NCBI RefSeq assembly: GCF_023856365.1
Contig: NC_064539.1
Coordinates: 23,935,019 to 23,999,018 of the forward strand
Origin: Brienomyrus brachyistius
Taxonomy: Eukaryota; Chordata; Actinopteri; Osteoglossiformes; Mormyridae
Reading direction: 5' to 3'
DNA: 64,000 nucleotides
Part shown: one piece after another, positions 12,201 through 22,496 of the stretch
How positions within the stretch are numbered: the stretch's first letter is position 1
How the letters are laid out: each line of letters starts with the position of its first letter
Program-made: the position numbers and the translations under genes
Notes under the pieces: generated by a model
Databases searched by the model: none
The model's input: only the letters and a program-made list of their open reading frames with translations
Told to the model about the DNA's origin: nothing

Positions 12201-12404
12201 GAGTAGCGATTAGACGATGTAGCATGCCCCCCTGAAGCCTCTGAGATCACAGACACTTCCCCTCAAACACAACCGTGCAAACTAGGGGCCACTTTGCCAT
12301 TTCAGAGCCACTTTGGTTAAAGCTAAACACTTACTGTCCATAGATAGTCTCTCACTGTGCCCTCTATAGGAGCACACCGGTATTTATTCATTTGGAAAAA
12401 GGAG
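9243..12404. other. Unannotated stretch
   Basis: No gene recognised. An AAAATGGCGG-type (YY1-like) site on the minus strand lies near 10912-10922. Short imperfect repeats of about 18 bp (TCAGGA..ACTAAT/ACCAAT) at 11175-11220 give an otherwise featureless open frame of about 100 codons at 11061-11375. Confidence 0.4.
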
Positions 12405-12606
12405 GGGTACATTTACACTTATTTATTTAACAGACACTTGTGTCCAAAGTGACATACAACTGACTATCAGAGAACAGGGTCATATGGTGTTATAGCTACG
12501 GGCTTGGCTCAAGGCCCCAATAATGCTTGATTACTCTCCCAGCCACGGAATACAAACCCACGACCTTCCGGACACTGACACATATCCCTGAGCTACACAT
12601 TGCCGA
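12405..12606 (-). mobile_element. tRNA-derived SINE, family 3
   Basis: Read on the minus strand from 12606: a tRNA-like head with TGTAGCTCAGGGA (A box) and GGTCGTGGGTTTG (B box), then CCGTGGCTGGGAGAGTAATC, GGGCCTTGAGCCAAGCCC and a tail CACTTTGGACACAAGTGTC followed by an AAATAAATAAGTGTAAATG-type end. The order tRNA head, 'cttgagcaag' body and 'ctgttaaataaataaatgtaaatg' tail is a common teleost SINE layout. A tail-only remnant of the same kind may lie at 52345-52380. Confidence 0.75.
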
Positions 12607-14139
12607 AATGTAACAGGTTATGTGTGGTTAATGGAGTTGGATTCCAGTAAGAAAACATGCCGATTCAATTATGGTGGAATTACATGCATCACTGAAATAT
12701 GTGTAAATGGTATGCAGAAAAGATGAATCAGTTCCCCTCTCAGCCAGATGGACGCTGGGGTCCAACCATGTCAGTCGCCTGCTGAGGCAGCAGTGAGATT
12801 TAACGACGCCTTCAAAATCCCTGCATAGTGCTGTGAGGCCACACTGTGTTCAAATGGATGAACCCACCAAGGAAATGTGCTTTTAGAGCAATGTGGGGGG
12901 ACAGGCATTTGTCTCAGTACCCATACCCCTGAAACTTGAACCCCCCACTAGGGTACCCAATGGGTTACGGCCCCTGTCTGTGGCCTGGAAGGCTAACAAT
13001 GGTGCCATTCCATTAGCGGTAAGTAACACGGCTGCTTACAGCGGGAGTCAGGAAATCCACAGCCTGCAGATCTCAGGCCATCTCATAACGTGGCCACGCC
13101 CCCTGGCAGTCATGTGACATCCCTCCCTGCAGTTAGGAGCCACAGTGTAAAAAGAGCTGTTGGGGTGTCTTTGACTGGCTGGCTAATATGCGAGGAAGAT
13201 TCCTGCTAGTATATCTATAGGTTCAGCTTCTGCGATGTCCGGGTTTGCTGAACTCCGCTCAGAGGATGAGACAGGAAAGGTCCCGTGTGAACCGCATCGG
13301 GCAGTTCAACGACTTTCACCCACACTCTTTGCCCCCCCCGGAGACAAATCTGATTGATGCCTGTGAGGGAATCCAATCTGATGTTGGGAGGTGCTGTTTT
13401 GCCTCACCTCCACCCCCCTAACAAATCACTAATGCTTACACTTCACCCTCGGCGATGCACACTAATTACTATCCTGTAATTGCTATGGGGTAAATTTAAA
13501 TTTAATCATAAAATGCCCCGTCATCATTACAGGTATGGCTGCTGCTGCCTCATGCTGCCAGCAACAAAATAATTAGCATATCTGATATTCTTTGCTCTCT
13601 CTCAAGGCTATGGATTAGAATTTTTTTTTAAGTATTTCCATTTTCTAGTACACTATATAGGACTTGTCACATATAGAGTATACTGTCTCCAAGTCGTAAT
13701 TATAGTAGAGGACATACATTCATTCCTATTTACATAACCTACGCTAGACTCTGCTTATTGAGTATATAATGGCCTGTGGCGCTTTTCTGCGAAGAGGAAC
13801 ATTCTGCTCGCACAAGGCGAGAGCCAAGAAGATGTAATTTTATTGTCAGAGAGTGATTTTTGCGCTATATGCTTCGAAGTGCAAACAAGATGCCAGTGCT
13901 TGAGCAGCCGGAGCGACTCTATTAACTGCCCAGTCTTCATATTACATCACTTCTGGCTCGAGAACAAGATGATCTTAATCCTATGGCCGGGCCTGAGAAG
14001 TGCGGCGCCTGGTGAGAACCCTTCACCACACCTCCTTCCTCTCACCTAAGCCCTGACTCCCTTCCAGCACTTAGACACAGTCATCAGAATCACCAAAATT
14101 TTTTTTAAAAAAAAGCCAACCAGCAGGGGCTCCGTATCC
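12607..14139. other. Unannotated stretch with AT-rich block
   Basis: At 13490-13620 there is an AT-rich block with AAATTTAAATTTAATCAT and AATAATTAGCATATC sites that would suit homeodomain or POU factors. No gene is recognised. Cys-rich short frames near 13845 are not supported as a domain. Confidence 0.35.
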
Positions 14140-14660
14140 CGCGGAGACTAACAGGGCTTGCCAGTAAGCTCCAGGTGTTTCTCGAGATCACACTGTCACC
14201 GAGGCTGCCGCCATTACCCTTCGTCACACAGCGGACGGGCGCCGACGAGTGCGTCCCTGACGCTGGTGCCCCAGAGAGGCTCAGTCAGCTGGAAACACTG
14301 CCCGTCTCCTCGATGGGGAGTCCGCCACGGGAAGGGCGGTTGCTTAGCTGGCGGTGGCCCCTTGCGAGGTACCGTTTACTACAAAGGCTGCGAGGAGATG
14401 AAAGAGCTACCAACATCGGCCTGCGGGTCGATACATCCGAAGCGACTCGGCGGGCGTGAAATGAAAGAGGATACAAATGAAGGCTAGCTGTAAAAGCACA
14501 CGGTTCCTCCGTGGGGAGGAGCTTCAGACCTGTCTCAGTCTTAATCGGGGAGGTTCACGTGCTTTCAGTGCCGTGGGGAGTGAGGAGAGGGACACGAGGA
14601 AGGCGCTGAGTCATCCAGGCACAAGCGCTTCTCAGGACGCTTTCTACGACAGGAGCAATA
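14140..14660. promoter_or_regulatory. CpG-rich segment, candidate unmethylated island
   Basis: CpG is frequent here, for example CCGCGGAG, ACGGGCGCCGACGAGTGCG and GGCGGGCGTG, while the flanks are poor in CpG. It contains CTGCCGCCATTACC, which resembles a YY1 site. No start codon with a recognisable protein or clear splice donor was seen on either strand, so I call it only a candidate regulatory island. Confidence 0.35.
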
Positions 14661-15199
14661 CTAGCGTGGAGAACGGGGGGAGCCGGCACACAAACACCCA
14701 CTACCTAACATAGCGACATCCCAAGACAGCCTGTCAAACATCCTTCTCCTCAGCTCCCAGCTCAGATAATGAAGAGACATCTCCGAGGATCCTGTGTGTA
14801 GGCTGTTGCCGAAGCGGCCTCCAGCACAGATGTTGATCTTCCAAGCCGGACGTGGCCTCTTGCTCCCATCTTCCAGGTTCCTGCTTCTTCATATCATATT
14901 AAGGCCTATTTGCATGGATGTCCCCTGGTCCCTGTGGTCTACAGCCATCTTATCCTGCACACAGCACCCACCCACCCCCCCACCCCACTCTCCTCCTCCC
15001 TGTACAGCTCACGTCAGGTCCTGTCTGAACGTGTCTAGCAGGATTGCGCGTGGGGAACTCGTGTTAATTGCAGTGATCCTAAGTGTTTACTTCACACGAT
15101 GGTCGACAAGGAAGTGTCAGTTCTGTCTGGTGCGAACATCACAGTCTCACTATAAATATATTTACAATGCTAGTATGCTGATATATTACACACGCACAC

Positions 15200-15217
15200 A
15201 TATATATATATATATAT
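15200..15217. repeat. (TA)n microsatellite
   Basis: An uninterrupted TA run of about 18 bp after CACACACA. Confidence 0.9.
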
Positions 15218-15264
15218 TTTGCATATTTTACACACTTGTTTAAGACACAATAATTTATTAATAT

Positions 15265-15275
15265 ATGATGTTTCC
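15265..15275 (+). repeat. Left target-site duplication of the SINE
   Basis: ATGATGTTTCC, repeated exactly at 15631-15641 on the far side of the SINE. Confidence 0.9.
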
Positions 15276-15630
15276 AGGGGCGGCATGGTGGTGCAGTGGT
15301 TAGCACTGTTGCCTCACACCTCTGGGACCCGGGTTCGAGTCTCCGCCTGGGTCACATGTGTGTGGAGTTTGCATGTTCTCCCCATATCGTCGTGGGGTTT
15401 CCTCCGGGTACTCCGGTTTCCCCCCACAGTCCAAAAACACGCTGAGGCTGATTGGAGTTGCTAAATTGCCCGTAGGAGTGCATGTGTGTGTGAATGGTGT
15501 GTGAGTGTGCCCTGTGATGGGCTGGCCCCCCATCCTGGGTTGTTCCCTGCCTCGTGCCCATTGATTCCAGGATAGGCTCCGGACCCCCCGCGACCCAGTA
15601 GGATAAGCGGTTTGGAAAATGGATGGATGG
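15276..15630 (+). mobile_element. tRNA-derived SINE, full length and young (family 1 reference copy)
   Basis: This is the cleanest copy in the window. The RNA polymerase III promoter is intact: A box TGGTGCAGTGG near 15288 and B box GGGTTCGAGTCT near 15331. The body contains TGGAGTTTGCATGTTCTCCC and AGTCCAAAAACACGCTGAGG, then TAAATTGCCCGTAGG, and a 3' part with ATAGGCTCCGGACCCC and GGATAAGCGGTTTGGAAAAT before a tail of (GGAT)n. Exact 11-bp target duplications flank it. The layout fits a SINE mobilised by a partner LINE. It has inserted directly to the left of an older copy of the same family (15642-15780). Confidence 0.93.
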
Positions 15631-15641
15631 ATGATGTTTCC

Positions 15642-15780
15642 TGGTTGACACCATGCTCCATGCTGGGTTGTTCCCGGTCTTGTGCCTTGTGCACATAACC
15701 TCCAGAATGGCCTCCAGACCCCCCATGACCCAGAATTGACATGACAGGCAGTTATGGAAAATGGATCGATGGGTGATGTT
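15642..15780 (+). mobile_element. Older, 5'-truncated family-1 SINE
   Basis: GGGTTGTTCCCGGTCTTGTG, CTCCAGACCCCCCATGACCC and GTTATGGAAAATGGATCGAT match the 3' third of the SINE. Several substitutions and a small rearrangement near 15735-15750 show it is older than its left neighbour. Its end is followed by GTGATGTTTC, a third version of the target sequence of the younger SINE. Confidence 0.85.
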
Positions 15781-15834
15781 TCGTGCATATATAGACAATG
15801 ATACAAATATAGAGAAACTGCTATATGTCATGAT

Positions 15835-15966
15835 TCGCCTCTGTCATGTCCCCATTTAGCCAGAAGAGGGCGCTGGCCATCCCATCATTACCTAATTGTT
15901 CCTGGTCTAATGTGATAATCACCCACACCTGCCTTTTGTGAGTCCCTTCGTAGTAGTGCATATAAT
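15835..15966 (+). repeat. Left part of an interspersed repeat interrupted by a DNA transposon
   Basis: TGTCATGATTCGCCTCTGTC then CCAGAAGAGGGCGCTGGCCATCCCATC. A related block at about 60208-60295 has TGTCAGGATTGG and GCCAGCAGGTGTCACAGGCC followed by ATCCCATTC. The two share order and spacing, so this is a repeat family. The Harbinger-like element at 15970-16675 splits it and the right part probably resumes at 16676. The segment carries a good CTCF-like motif. Confidence 0.5.
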
Positions 15967-15969
15967 GGA

Positions 15970-16675
15970 GCTTTTCCACCGCGCAAAGTATAGAAATTCG
16001 GTACAGTACTTTCGATACTTTCGCTTTTCCATTGACTTTCCTGTCGAGTACCAGTACTGAAAGTACCAAACCAGCTGGGGTACTTCTTTGGTACTTCGGT
16101 ACTTTTGGGGTGGGACTGGCAAACGTATTTGCTGTCGATTGGTTATGCAAACAGTCTGCCGCTGAAACACAAAATACAACCGGCATCTTTTGAAGCACAC
16201 AGCGAACAGCGAGAAACAAAATAAAAAGCAGTAGAAACAAAAATATATTTAAAAAAAAGTAAAATGGAAGAATGGACAAATGAGGAAACACAGGCTTTAA
16301 TCGCCATATGGTCGGATGAACAGATCCAGCGAGATTTGGATGGCATGACTCGAAATGAAAAAGTATTTACCGTAATAGCAAGCCGCTTGGAAGAAATGGG
16401 GCAGACGCGAAACAACGTACAATGCCACTTGAAAATCCAAAAAAACTTAAGCATGACTACAGGAAAGTGAAGGATCATAATAACATGTTTGAAATCAGCA
16501 AAAGAAATACCCGCGCCGCGCTTTGTGATGATGTCAGTCATGGGCGGTCACTAATTATGTCATTTGGCGAGGGTACCATTTTTTACGCCACTGGAAAACC
16601 GACACAAAAGAAGTACCATTCTTTTGGAACTTTATGGAAGTACCGAAAGTACGGTACCTGGTGCGGTGGAGAAGC
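15970..16675 (+). mobile_element. Harbinger-like DNA transposon, non-autonomous
   Basis: Terminal inverted repeats GCTTTTCCACCGCGC (left) and, as reverse complement of the right end, GCTTCTCCACCGCAC bound the element. Both continue into GGTAC/AGTACTTTCGATACTT-type inner repeats. Between them is the start of a Myb/SANT-like gene (16264-16500). No DDE transposase is present, so it could move only with help from another copy. I could not settle the target duplication: neither TWA nor a longer duplication is evident at the ends. Confidence 0.72.
16264..16500 (+). pseudogene. Myb/SANT-like DNA-binding protein of a Harbinger element, frame-broken
   Basis: The frame opens at the ATG at 16264 (MEEWTNEETQALIAIWSDEQ) and shows the Myb/SANT-like (trihelix) pattern: Trp4 and Trp17 in the first helices, then GMTRN, a VIASRLEEMG helix and NNVQCHLKIQK. 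The frame then runs to a stop at 16468-16470. The expected continuation KLKHDYRKVKDHNN is readable in another frame directly after the seven A at 16439-16445, so a length change in that run broke the gene. In Harbinger elements this protein binds the termini and helps the transposase. The copy ends soon after and the right terminal repeat follows, so most of the protein is deleted. Confidence 0.72.
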
Positions 16676-16860
16676 CTGTGCTCTCCAGCTCAGTCATTCT
16701 TGCTGTTACTGCTGTAGAGTGTGTTCCTGGTTTCCAGTGTTTCCGTTCCCTGCTGTGTTCCCTGTGTTACGGTTCACCCATCAGATGTGACAACTGTAAT
16801 GCATTATTATCTAATAACACTTATAACAAGATTAAGGGACTTTTTGTGAAATAATTATTT
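16676..16860 (+). repeat. Probable right part of the interrupted interspersed repeat
   Basis: TGTGCTCTCCAGCTCAGTCA and TTCCTGGTTTCCAGTGTTTC-type T/C-rich text, ending in an AT-rich tail near 16800-16855. It is joined to 15835-15966 only by position and style. Confidence 0.35.
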
Positions 16861-17551
16861 GCCGCATGTTTAGCACTTTTTCGTTGGAGGTAATCTTATC
16901 AGGTAATTAAAAGACATTTGAATTGGATCCAACTTGATTTTCTGTTTCATTCTGGCTGAAAAGAGTCTTTATCACGTGTGAGTGTTGCCAGTGCTTTAGG
17001 CCTAATTCCTACTCTCATCCTGAGGTGGCGGCTTTTTAAAACTTGTTTTTTTATGATTACGAGCGTGCCACATATTTGATTTCACCCACTCTCCTTCCAT
17101 CTGCCACTCTAGTTGTCTCCACCAGAGTTGTTCTGCAACACATGGACTTACAGGTTGATAAAAACAAACATAACAGGATCCGTTCATTCCCAGAGGTGAA
17201 ATTCACAATGCACAGATAAATCTTTCTAGTGGCTATGTGGTAATGGTAATTGTAGTCTTTATCAGGGCTGCCATTTTGAAACGTATGCGCTTGAAAAGAT
17301 ATCATGAGACACTATTGCAGATGTAAAACTGTAACCTTTTATACTTAATTCAGCAAGTAAAGCACTTTTCATGACAAGAGATATTCCTGGATTTACTTGA
17401 TATTCCACTCTTATAATTCTACTATTAAAACTAATTTTTATGCCCTGGCATTCAATTCAGTGTGAATGTGTTATAGAGAAACCTTTTTTTTTTCTTCTAT
17501 CCTGTATGTTGTCCTTTCTGTTTGTCTATCAGGTCGTATTTCCTTGCTTAT
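16861..17551. other. Unannotated stretch
   Basis: AT-rich DNA with no gene or repeat that I can name. Confidence 0.4.
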
Positions 17552-17618
17552 CCAGCACTTTGGTCAGCTGTTATTGTTGTTTTTTTAAAGTGCTTTATAA
17601 ATAAACGTGACTTGACTT
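17552..17618 (+). mobile_element. 3' tail of an L2/CR1-like LINE
   Basis: CCAGCACTTTGGTCAGCTGT, then TTTAAAGTGCTTTATAAATA and AACGTGACTTGACTT. This is the 3' end typical of a teleost LINE (stem-forming 'gtgctttataaataaa' followed by short TTGACT repeats). No coding part is attached, as expected for heavy 5' truncation. Confidence 0.6.
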
Positions 17619-18565
17619 CTACTTTGCCCATATTTGTGGGTGTATAATCATGCAGGATTTCACCCTGTGTTTTTCGTTCTAGTGAATTATTTGAGAGCTG
17701 ATTTGTCCTTGGAGCTTGCGGAGGACACATGGCTATCGATAAGTCTGATAGATTTGAGCCTCGCCAAGCTCAAGCCGTAGTTTGTTGATATGTGGGAGGA
17801 CCATTGGGGGATTCATTAAAGTTAGCCTTTCGATCGGTTCCCCTTTATCATTAAGGTGGACAGGTGGGTTTTGTGATGGAGCTGCAGTCCCACACACCAT
17901 CTCCTGTGTGTTGGTTTATATATTTAGTGGTTATAGTCAGAGGGACTTCAGAGCCATTGGAGGGATGTGATGGAGAGATGTGATGAGTAGAAGTTACACT
18001 CACATTCTCGATACATATGGAGGAAAACCAGCCATCTCTTCACCATTTCTCCCCCCATAATTTGGAGATATGTGGCACCTGGACATTTGAAATCGCACCT
18101 AGCATTCGGCTTCGCCAGTGCTCCCGTCGCCAAGCTGAACCTCAAAGGCGTGGCGTCTCTGACGTGTCCAAACCCCACTCCACTTCGGCAGCTGAGTCAC
18201 CGGCTCCTACCTGGGCACATACCGACCATTTTTCTTGCCTCTGGTGTGGAGGACTTGTCATGTCCTGGCTTCAAGGATGCCTTGCTGAAATACAGCAGTG
18301 GAACTCTGACTGGACACTCTCAACCAGAACTCATCCGTCTGACAGGACTTTTCCAGCCGAACAGTTTTTCGGGGTATCCACTGAGGGGCTTTAGGAAAGA
18401 CGCATAAAGCTATATTGGCACCACAACTTGATTCTCCTTTTGAAGCTCTTTTCAGACTGGCTGTAATTATGTCACGCTACGGCCTATTCCAAACCCGCTG
18501 TTATTCCACTTCAGCTAGCTGAATAAATTTCCATGTCGGCCTTGACACAGTGAGAGCTACTCTCT
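17619..18565. other. Unannotated stretch
   Basis: Overlapping frames of 110-125 codons occur at 18017-18407 in two plus frames. They show no domain and no codon bias I can judge, and the overlap argues against either being real. Confidence 0.4.
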
Positions 18566-18700
18566 AGACTCACGGGAGTCGAGCAGAGCCTTGTGGGCGT
18601 CTGGAGCAGCCCATACGTCCGTGTTGATGCTCGCGCGTGCGCCTCGGCGGGCTGCACGTGACGGAGTTCCGAGAAGCAATAGAGACTGGATTGCAGACCG
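18566..18700. promoter_or_regulatory. Small CpG-rich patch with E-box and NRF1-like site
   Basis: GCTCGCGCGTGCGCCTCGGC resembles an NRF1 site and CTGCACGTGACGG holds a CACGTGAC E-box. Both are common in CpG-island promoters. No gene start is recognisable. Confidence 0.28.
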
Positions 18701-19675
18701 GAGGAGTGTGTTGCTTTTAAACTGGGCCGTCCTTCTTCTCAGAAACTACCGCCCTGTTCCGATAAAGGACTGCGATTTAATGGGGCCACTGGAAACGTCA
18801 GCGTGAACAGCTCCAGATCCATTACCATGGCAGCCAGGCCATGTCTGGCGCGGCGAGCCAGCCAGCACTGTGTGACACACACGGGAGGCCAGCCAATCAG
18901 ATGGGAGTAACTGGATGTGAGGAGGGAGCTGGATTCCATTAGACAACCTGCCACTGGAAGGGCCCTGCAGATCAGTGCCTGTGGTCACTTCTGGAACAGC
19001 TTAAACGTAAATGTGACACTCTTCACGCCCCCCCCCTTCCACTGCCACTCCCCACCCTTGGGAGAGTTATGCATTGAGCCACAGTCTGAAGTTAATCAGC
19101 CTCTTACGTAATATCATCAAAACCCAAATTCAGGCCTGCATGTCAGCGAGAGCAGATGGGGATGAGAGAGCAAACAGCCGCAGCATTATACTTAAAAAGT
19201 TTAAAGGGGTTTAAATGTCTTATACCAAGCCTGGAAAAACGGAAGCAATAAGAGCCACTCTGCGTGTATTGTAACTAACCTGTTTTCACGATAACTAAAC
19301 TGACTTTCAGTTAAAACCAAAGGGGCCCTATCAGAGCCTTTCCAAAGAACTCCGGTCTGGTGATGGACAGGGTACGAGTTTTCTGTTTTGTTTCAATGGA
19401 ATCATTAACAACAAATCAAGTTCAGTAGAGCCAATGCACATGTCTACCCATCTTTCCGGTGAGTGGAGAGTGGTAAACACGCTACTGGAAGCAGGTCAGA
19501 CACTCGGTCTGGGGACCAATTCATGGGCAGTGACCAGAAACGTCAATGATATTTACAGGCCCTGGGGGGAAGGGAAGGCTGTAAATATCAATTATACTGC
19601 CTGCCCAGCCATGGAGTCACCCCCTCTACAGGACAAGTGTGACCTTTGAGCAGACATTACAACATACTGTGGGGC
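18701..19675. other. Unannotated stretch
   Basis: No gene or repeat recognised. A C-rich run sits at 19027-19035. Confidence 0.4.
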
Positions 19676-19697
19676 GGGGGGGGGGGGGGGGGGGGGG
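19676..19697. repeat. Poly-G tract (22 G)
   Basis: A 22-G run preceded by GGGGC. The assembled length may not be exact. Confidence 0.95.
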
Positions 19698-19989
19698 TTG
19701 TTGAGAGAAATATATAGCTTGTCTTAATAGAAAGTGATCAGGAATTCTGGCGATGCCATTTGAGAGAGATATACAGCCCTGTTGAAAAAATGGGTTAAAG
19801 AATGATTCTGATGGTCACCAGCATTATATTGATGGATGAAAAAAATCAGTAATTAGATACAAAATAGTATATAGCATAAAGACAGGATATACAGAAATTT
19901 GTGTATCTGGGGTGGAATGGAGGGACCTATAGTGTAGCCAAAGAATTTGGCACATATAGATTGATACGCTACCATTCTGTAGTAAGAGA

Positions 19990-20652
19990 GTGTAAGAGTG
20001 ACTCAAATAGCATGGCCCCCATAGGCTGTCGAAAGGACCCATTTATGTGGGGTAGGAACGACTCAAATAGCAGGGCCCACCAGGGCTATAGAGAGACTCG
20101 TTTAGGTAGGGTAAGAGTGACTCAAATAGCAGGGCCCACCAGGGCTGTAGAGAGACTCATTTAGGTAGAGTAAGAGTGATTCAAATAGCAGGGCCTGCTA
20201 GGGCTGTAGAGAGACTCATTTCGGTAGGATAGGAATGACTAAAATAGCAGGACCCACCAGGTATGTAGGAAGACTCATTTAGTTAGGGTAGGAATGACTC
20301 AAATAGCAGGAACCACAGGACTGGTGACAGGCTTATTTAGGTAGGATAAGAGTGACTCAAATAGCATGGCCCCATAGGCTGTAGAGAGGACCCATTTAGG
20401 TAAGGTAAGAGTGATTCAAATAGCAGGGCCCACCGAGGCTATAGAGAGACTCGTTTAGGTAGGGTAAGAGTGACTCAAATAGCATGGCCCCCATAGGCTG
20501 TAGAGAGGACCCATTTAGGTAAGGTAAGAGTGATTCAATTAGCAGGGCCCACCGGGGCTATAGAGAGACTCGTTTAGGTAGGGTAAGCATGACTCAAATA
20601 GCAGGGCCCACCAAGACTATAGATGGGGTAAGAGTGAGTCTAATAGCAGCCA
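19990..20652. repeat. 59-bp minisatellite, about 11 units, two alternating unit types
   Basis: Units start near 19992, 20052, 20111, 20170, 20230, 20288, 20346, 20405, 20464, 20524 and 20583, with a partial unit at 20629. Each begins GTAAGAGTGACTCAAATAGC or a variant. Type A continues with ATGGCCCCCATAGGCTGTAG and ends GGACCCATTTAGG. Type B has AGGGCCCACC then GGGCTATAGAGAGACTCG. Types alternate A-B-A-B from 20346 to 20583, a higher-order unit of about 118 bp. Confidence 0.92.
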
Positions 20653-22200
20653 AGAGGCAAGAGCTACTGACCCACTAAGTGCTAAATTTTATGACTGTGG
20701 GTAGTTTTTCCCCCACACATCACAATGCAGGACTTCCTGTTTACCAGAGCAATATGAGAACCGGGGAAGAAACCAGAAGCGTCTGTTTGCGGAGATCCTG
20801 TGATCCCAGAGACTGATTCACACATTCATCCGAATGCACATGTGACACTGAGCGGACATGCAGAGTGCACTCACAGCTGCGAATTAAAACCGTAACTTTG
20901 CTCTGGATTTTTCTCATTTTAAAAACTTAAATTCTTAACATTTTATCAGTAGATTATTCATTGCTTTTCTGGTTCACTCTCCCACCAGAGGGTTACCTTG
21001 TAATGTCACATTAACGTTACAAATTCACACCAAGTACGGTATGTACATAAATAAGCTCTGCAACACACCTCAGGGGTCTACTTATACAATTAAAAAAAAA
21101 AAAAAGAAACAGACACTGTACTACTTAAGAGTGACTCCCTAACCTACCTAAATTAACCGGCAGAAAAGCTATTTATGCCCAGCACCAGTAGTGCGGTCAG
21201 GATTTCAGATATTCCATAGAGTCTCAGAGCAACAGCCAGGGAGCTGAGCAGCAGCAGAGATTGGCTGTTGCCCGCCGCCTCGCAGCCAATAGAGGGGCTT
21301 CAGTGAGGAGCTGTAAGGCAGAAAATAAAACCGTGAGACAGAAAATTCCTCCAGTAAGGTTCTTCCCAGACTTCCACGGGCCGGGGCTTTTTCATCGTAT
21401 CGAGCCGTATGAAACAGAACCCCCCTGGGCTTCAGTCTTCTTCTTAGCTTGCAGGGAGAGACATTTTGTATTGCTTTGGATCTCCCGTAGTTGCTCTCTC
21501 TCTCTCCATTTTTTTTTAACCCTTTTGTATTGGAATACCGGCAGCCTCCATTTCTGGAATCCCTTCCATTTAAAGCATCTGTTTAGTTTATTCCTTAAAC
21601 CAATTAAGAGGCAGAATGTCTTCAGGGGGAAATGCTCAGAAAGCTCTGGAAGCAGCATGTGACCTCAATGGATAAGAGTCATACACACCCAGAAATCAAA
21701 TGCGTAAAGGAAACCCGGAGTCTGATCCCTTTTCAGATCACTGATGAACAGCAAGCCAGCAAGAATAAATAGGCCAACTACCTGACTTACACGCTGCTAC
21801 TATACCCAGTCCTCACAGCAGTTGTATTAGTATACACTAATTAACATACTTAAATAAAAACTAAACTAAAACAGAATTACATGGGTCTGTTAATCTCAAG
21901 AAGGCAGCCATACCCTCAGCAGCTAGCCATTCAGAGCAGTGCTATTCAGGTGCCTTCAGCAAAGTGGAGGAACCAAGAGGAAGGGAGCTATCAGCCTATC
22001 AGCACCCGGAACGAGGTCACATGCCCGCCCACGCAAGCTGCGATATGTGTGCAAGGCAGCTTTAGGCGGGGTCTCATCGGGGGAATCACTGTCCTGCTAA
22101 AAGTCCCCCCCACCTTCATCGGCTTCTAAGGCACCCCTCAGAAATAAGGCATGGGCGGGGGAGAGTATTTATAAATACATTTGCAAAAAATAAAGACACA
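20653..22200. other. Unannotated stretch
   Basis: A 14-A run lies near 21091-21105. An open frame of 133 codons (21261-21662) has no recognised domain and is opposed by another on the minus strand. No exon evidence was found. Confidence 0.4.
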
Positions 22201-22496
22201 GTCCATCCATCCGTCTCCTAATTACTTATTCTGATCAGGGGGCCTGGAGCCTGTCCCAGACAGCACAGGGCACAAGGCTGGGAACACCTTGGACAGGATG
22301 TCAGTCCATCAGAAGGTGCATACGAACGCAATTCTGAGACACCACTTCGCCTAACTGCATGCTTGTGCTCAGCGGGAGTACCTGCACAACTCGGGAACAA
22401 GATATACGTCCGACCGCACAGCGGAGGCGAGATCCGAACCCCCCAGCGCTGGAGGTGTGAGGCAACATCGCCACCCACTGAGTCACTGTGTCACCC
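22201..22496 (-). mobile_element. Family-1 SINE, full length, old
   Basis: On the minus strand: GGGTGACACAGTGACTCAGT (A-box region, A box decayed), CACACCTCCAGCGCTGGGGG, GGTTCGGATCTCGCCTCCGC (B box), the central part with AGCACAAGCATGCAGTTAGG, then GTGTTCCCAGCCTTGTGCCC, GGACAGGCTCCAGGCCCCC and a decayed GACGGATGGATGGAC tail. All segments are in the order of the 15276 copy. Confidence 0.85.

Noticed and set aside
13843..14049. Possible RING-like Cys pairs (CAICFEVQTRCQC)
   Set aside because: Only the first Cys pairs fit. The later Cys/His ligands and spacing are absent, and there is no supporting context.
15300..15831. Three minus-strand frames of 93-168 codons
   Set aside because: They are antisense readings of the two adjacent SINEs.
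18017..18407. Two overlapping plus-strand frames above 110 codons
   Set aside because: No domain, mutual overlap in different frames, and no splice or start context.
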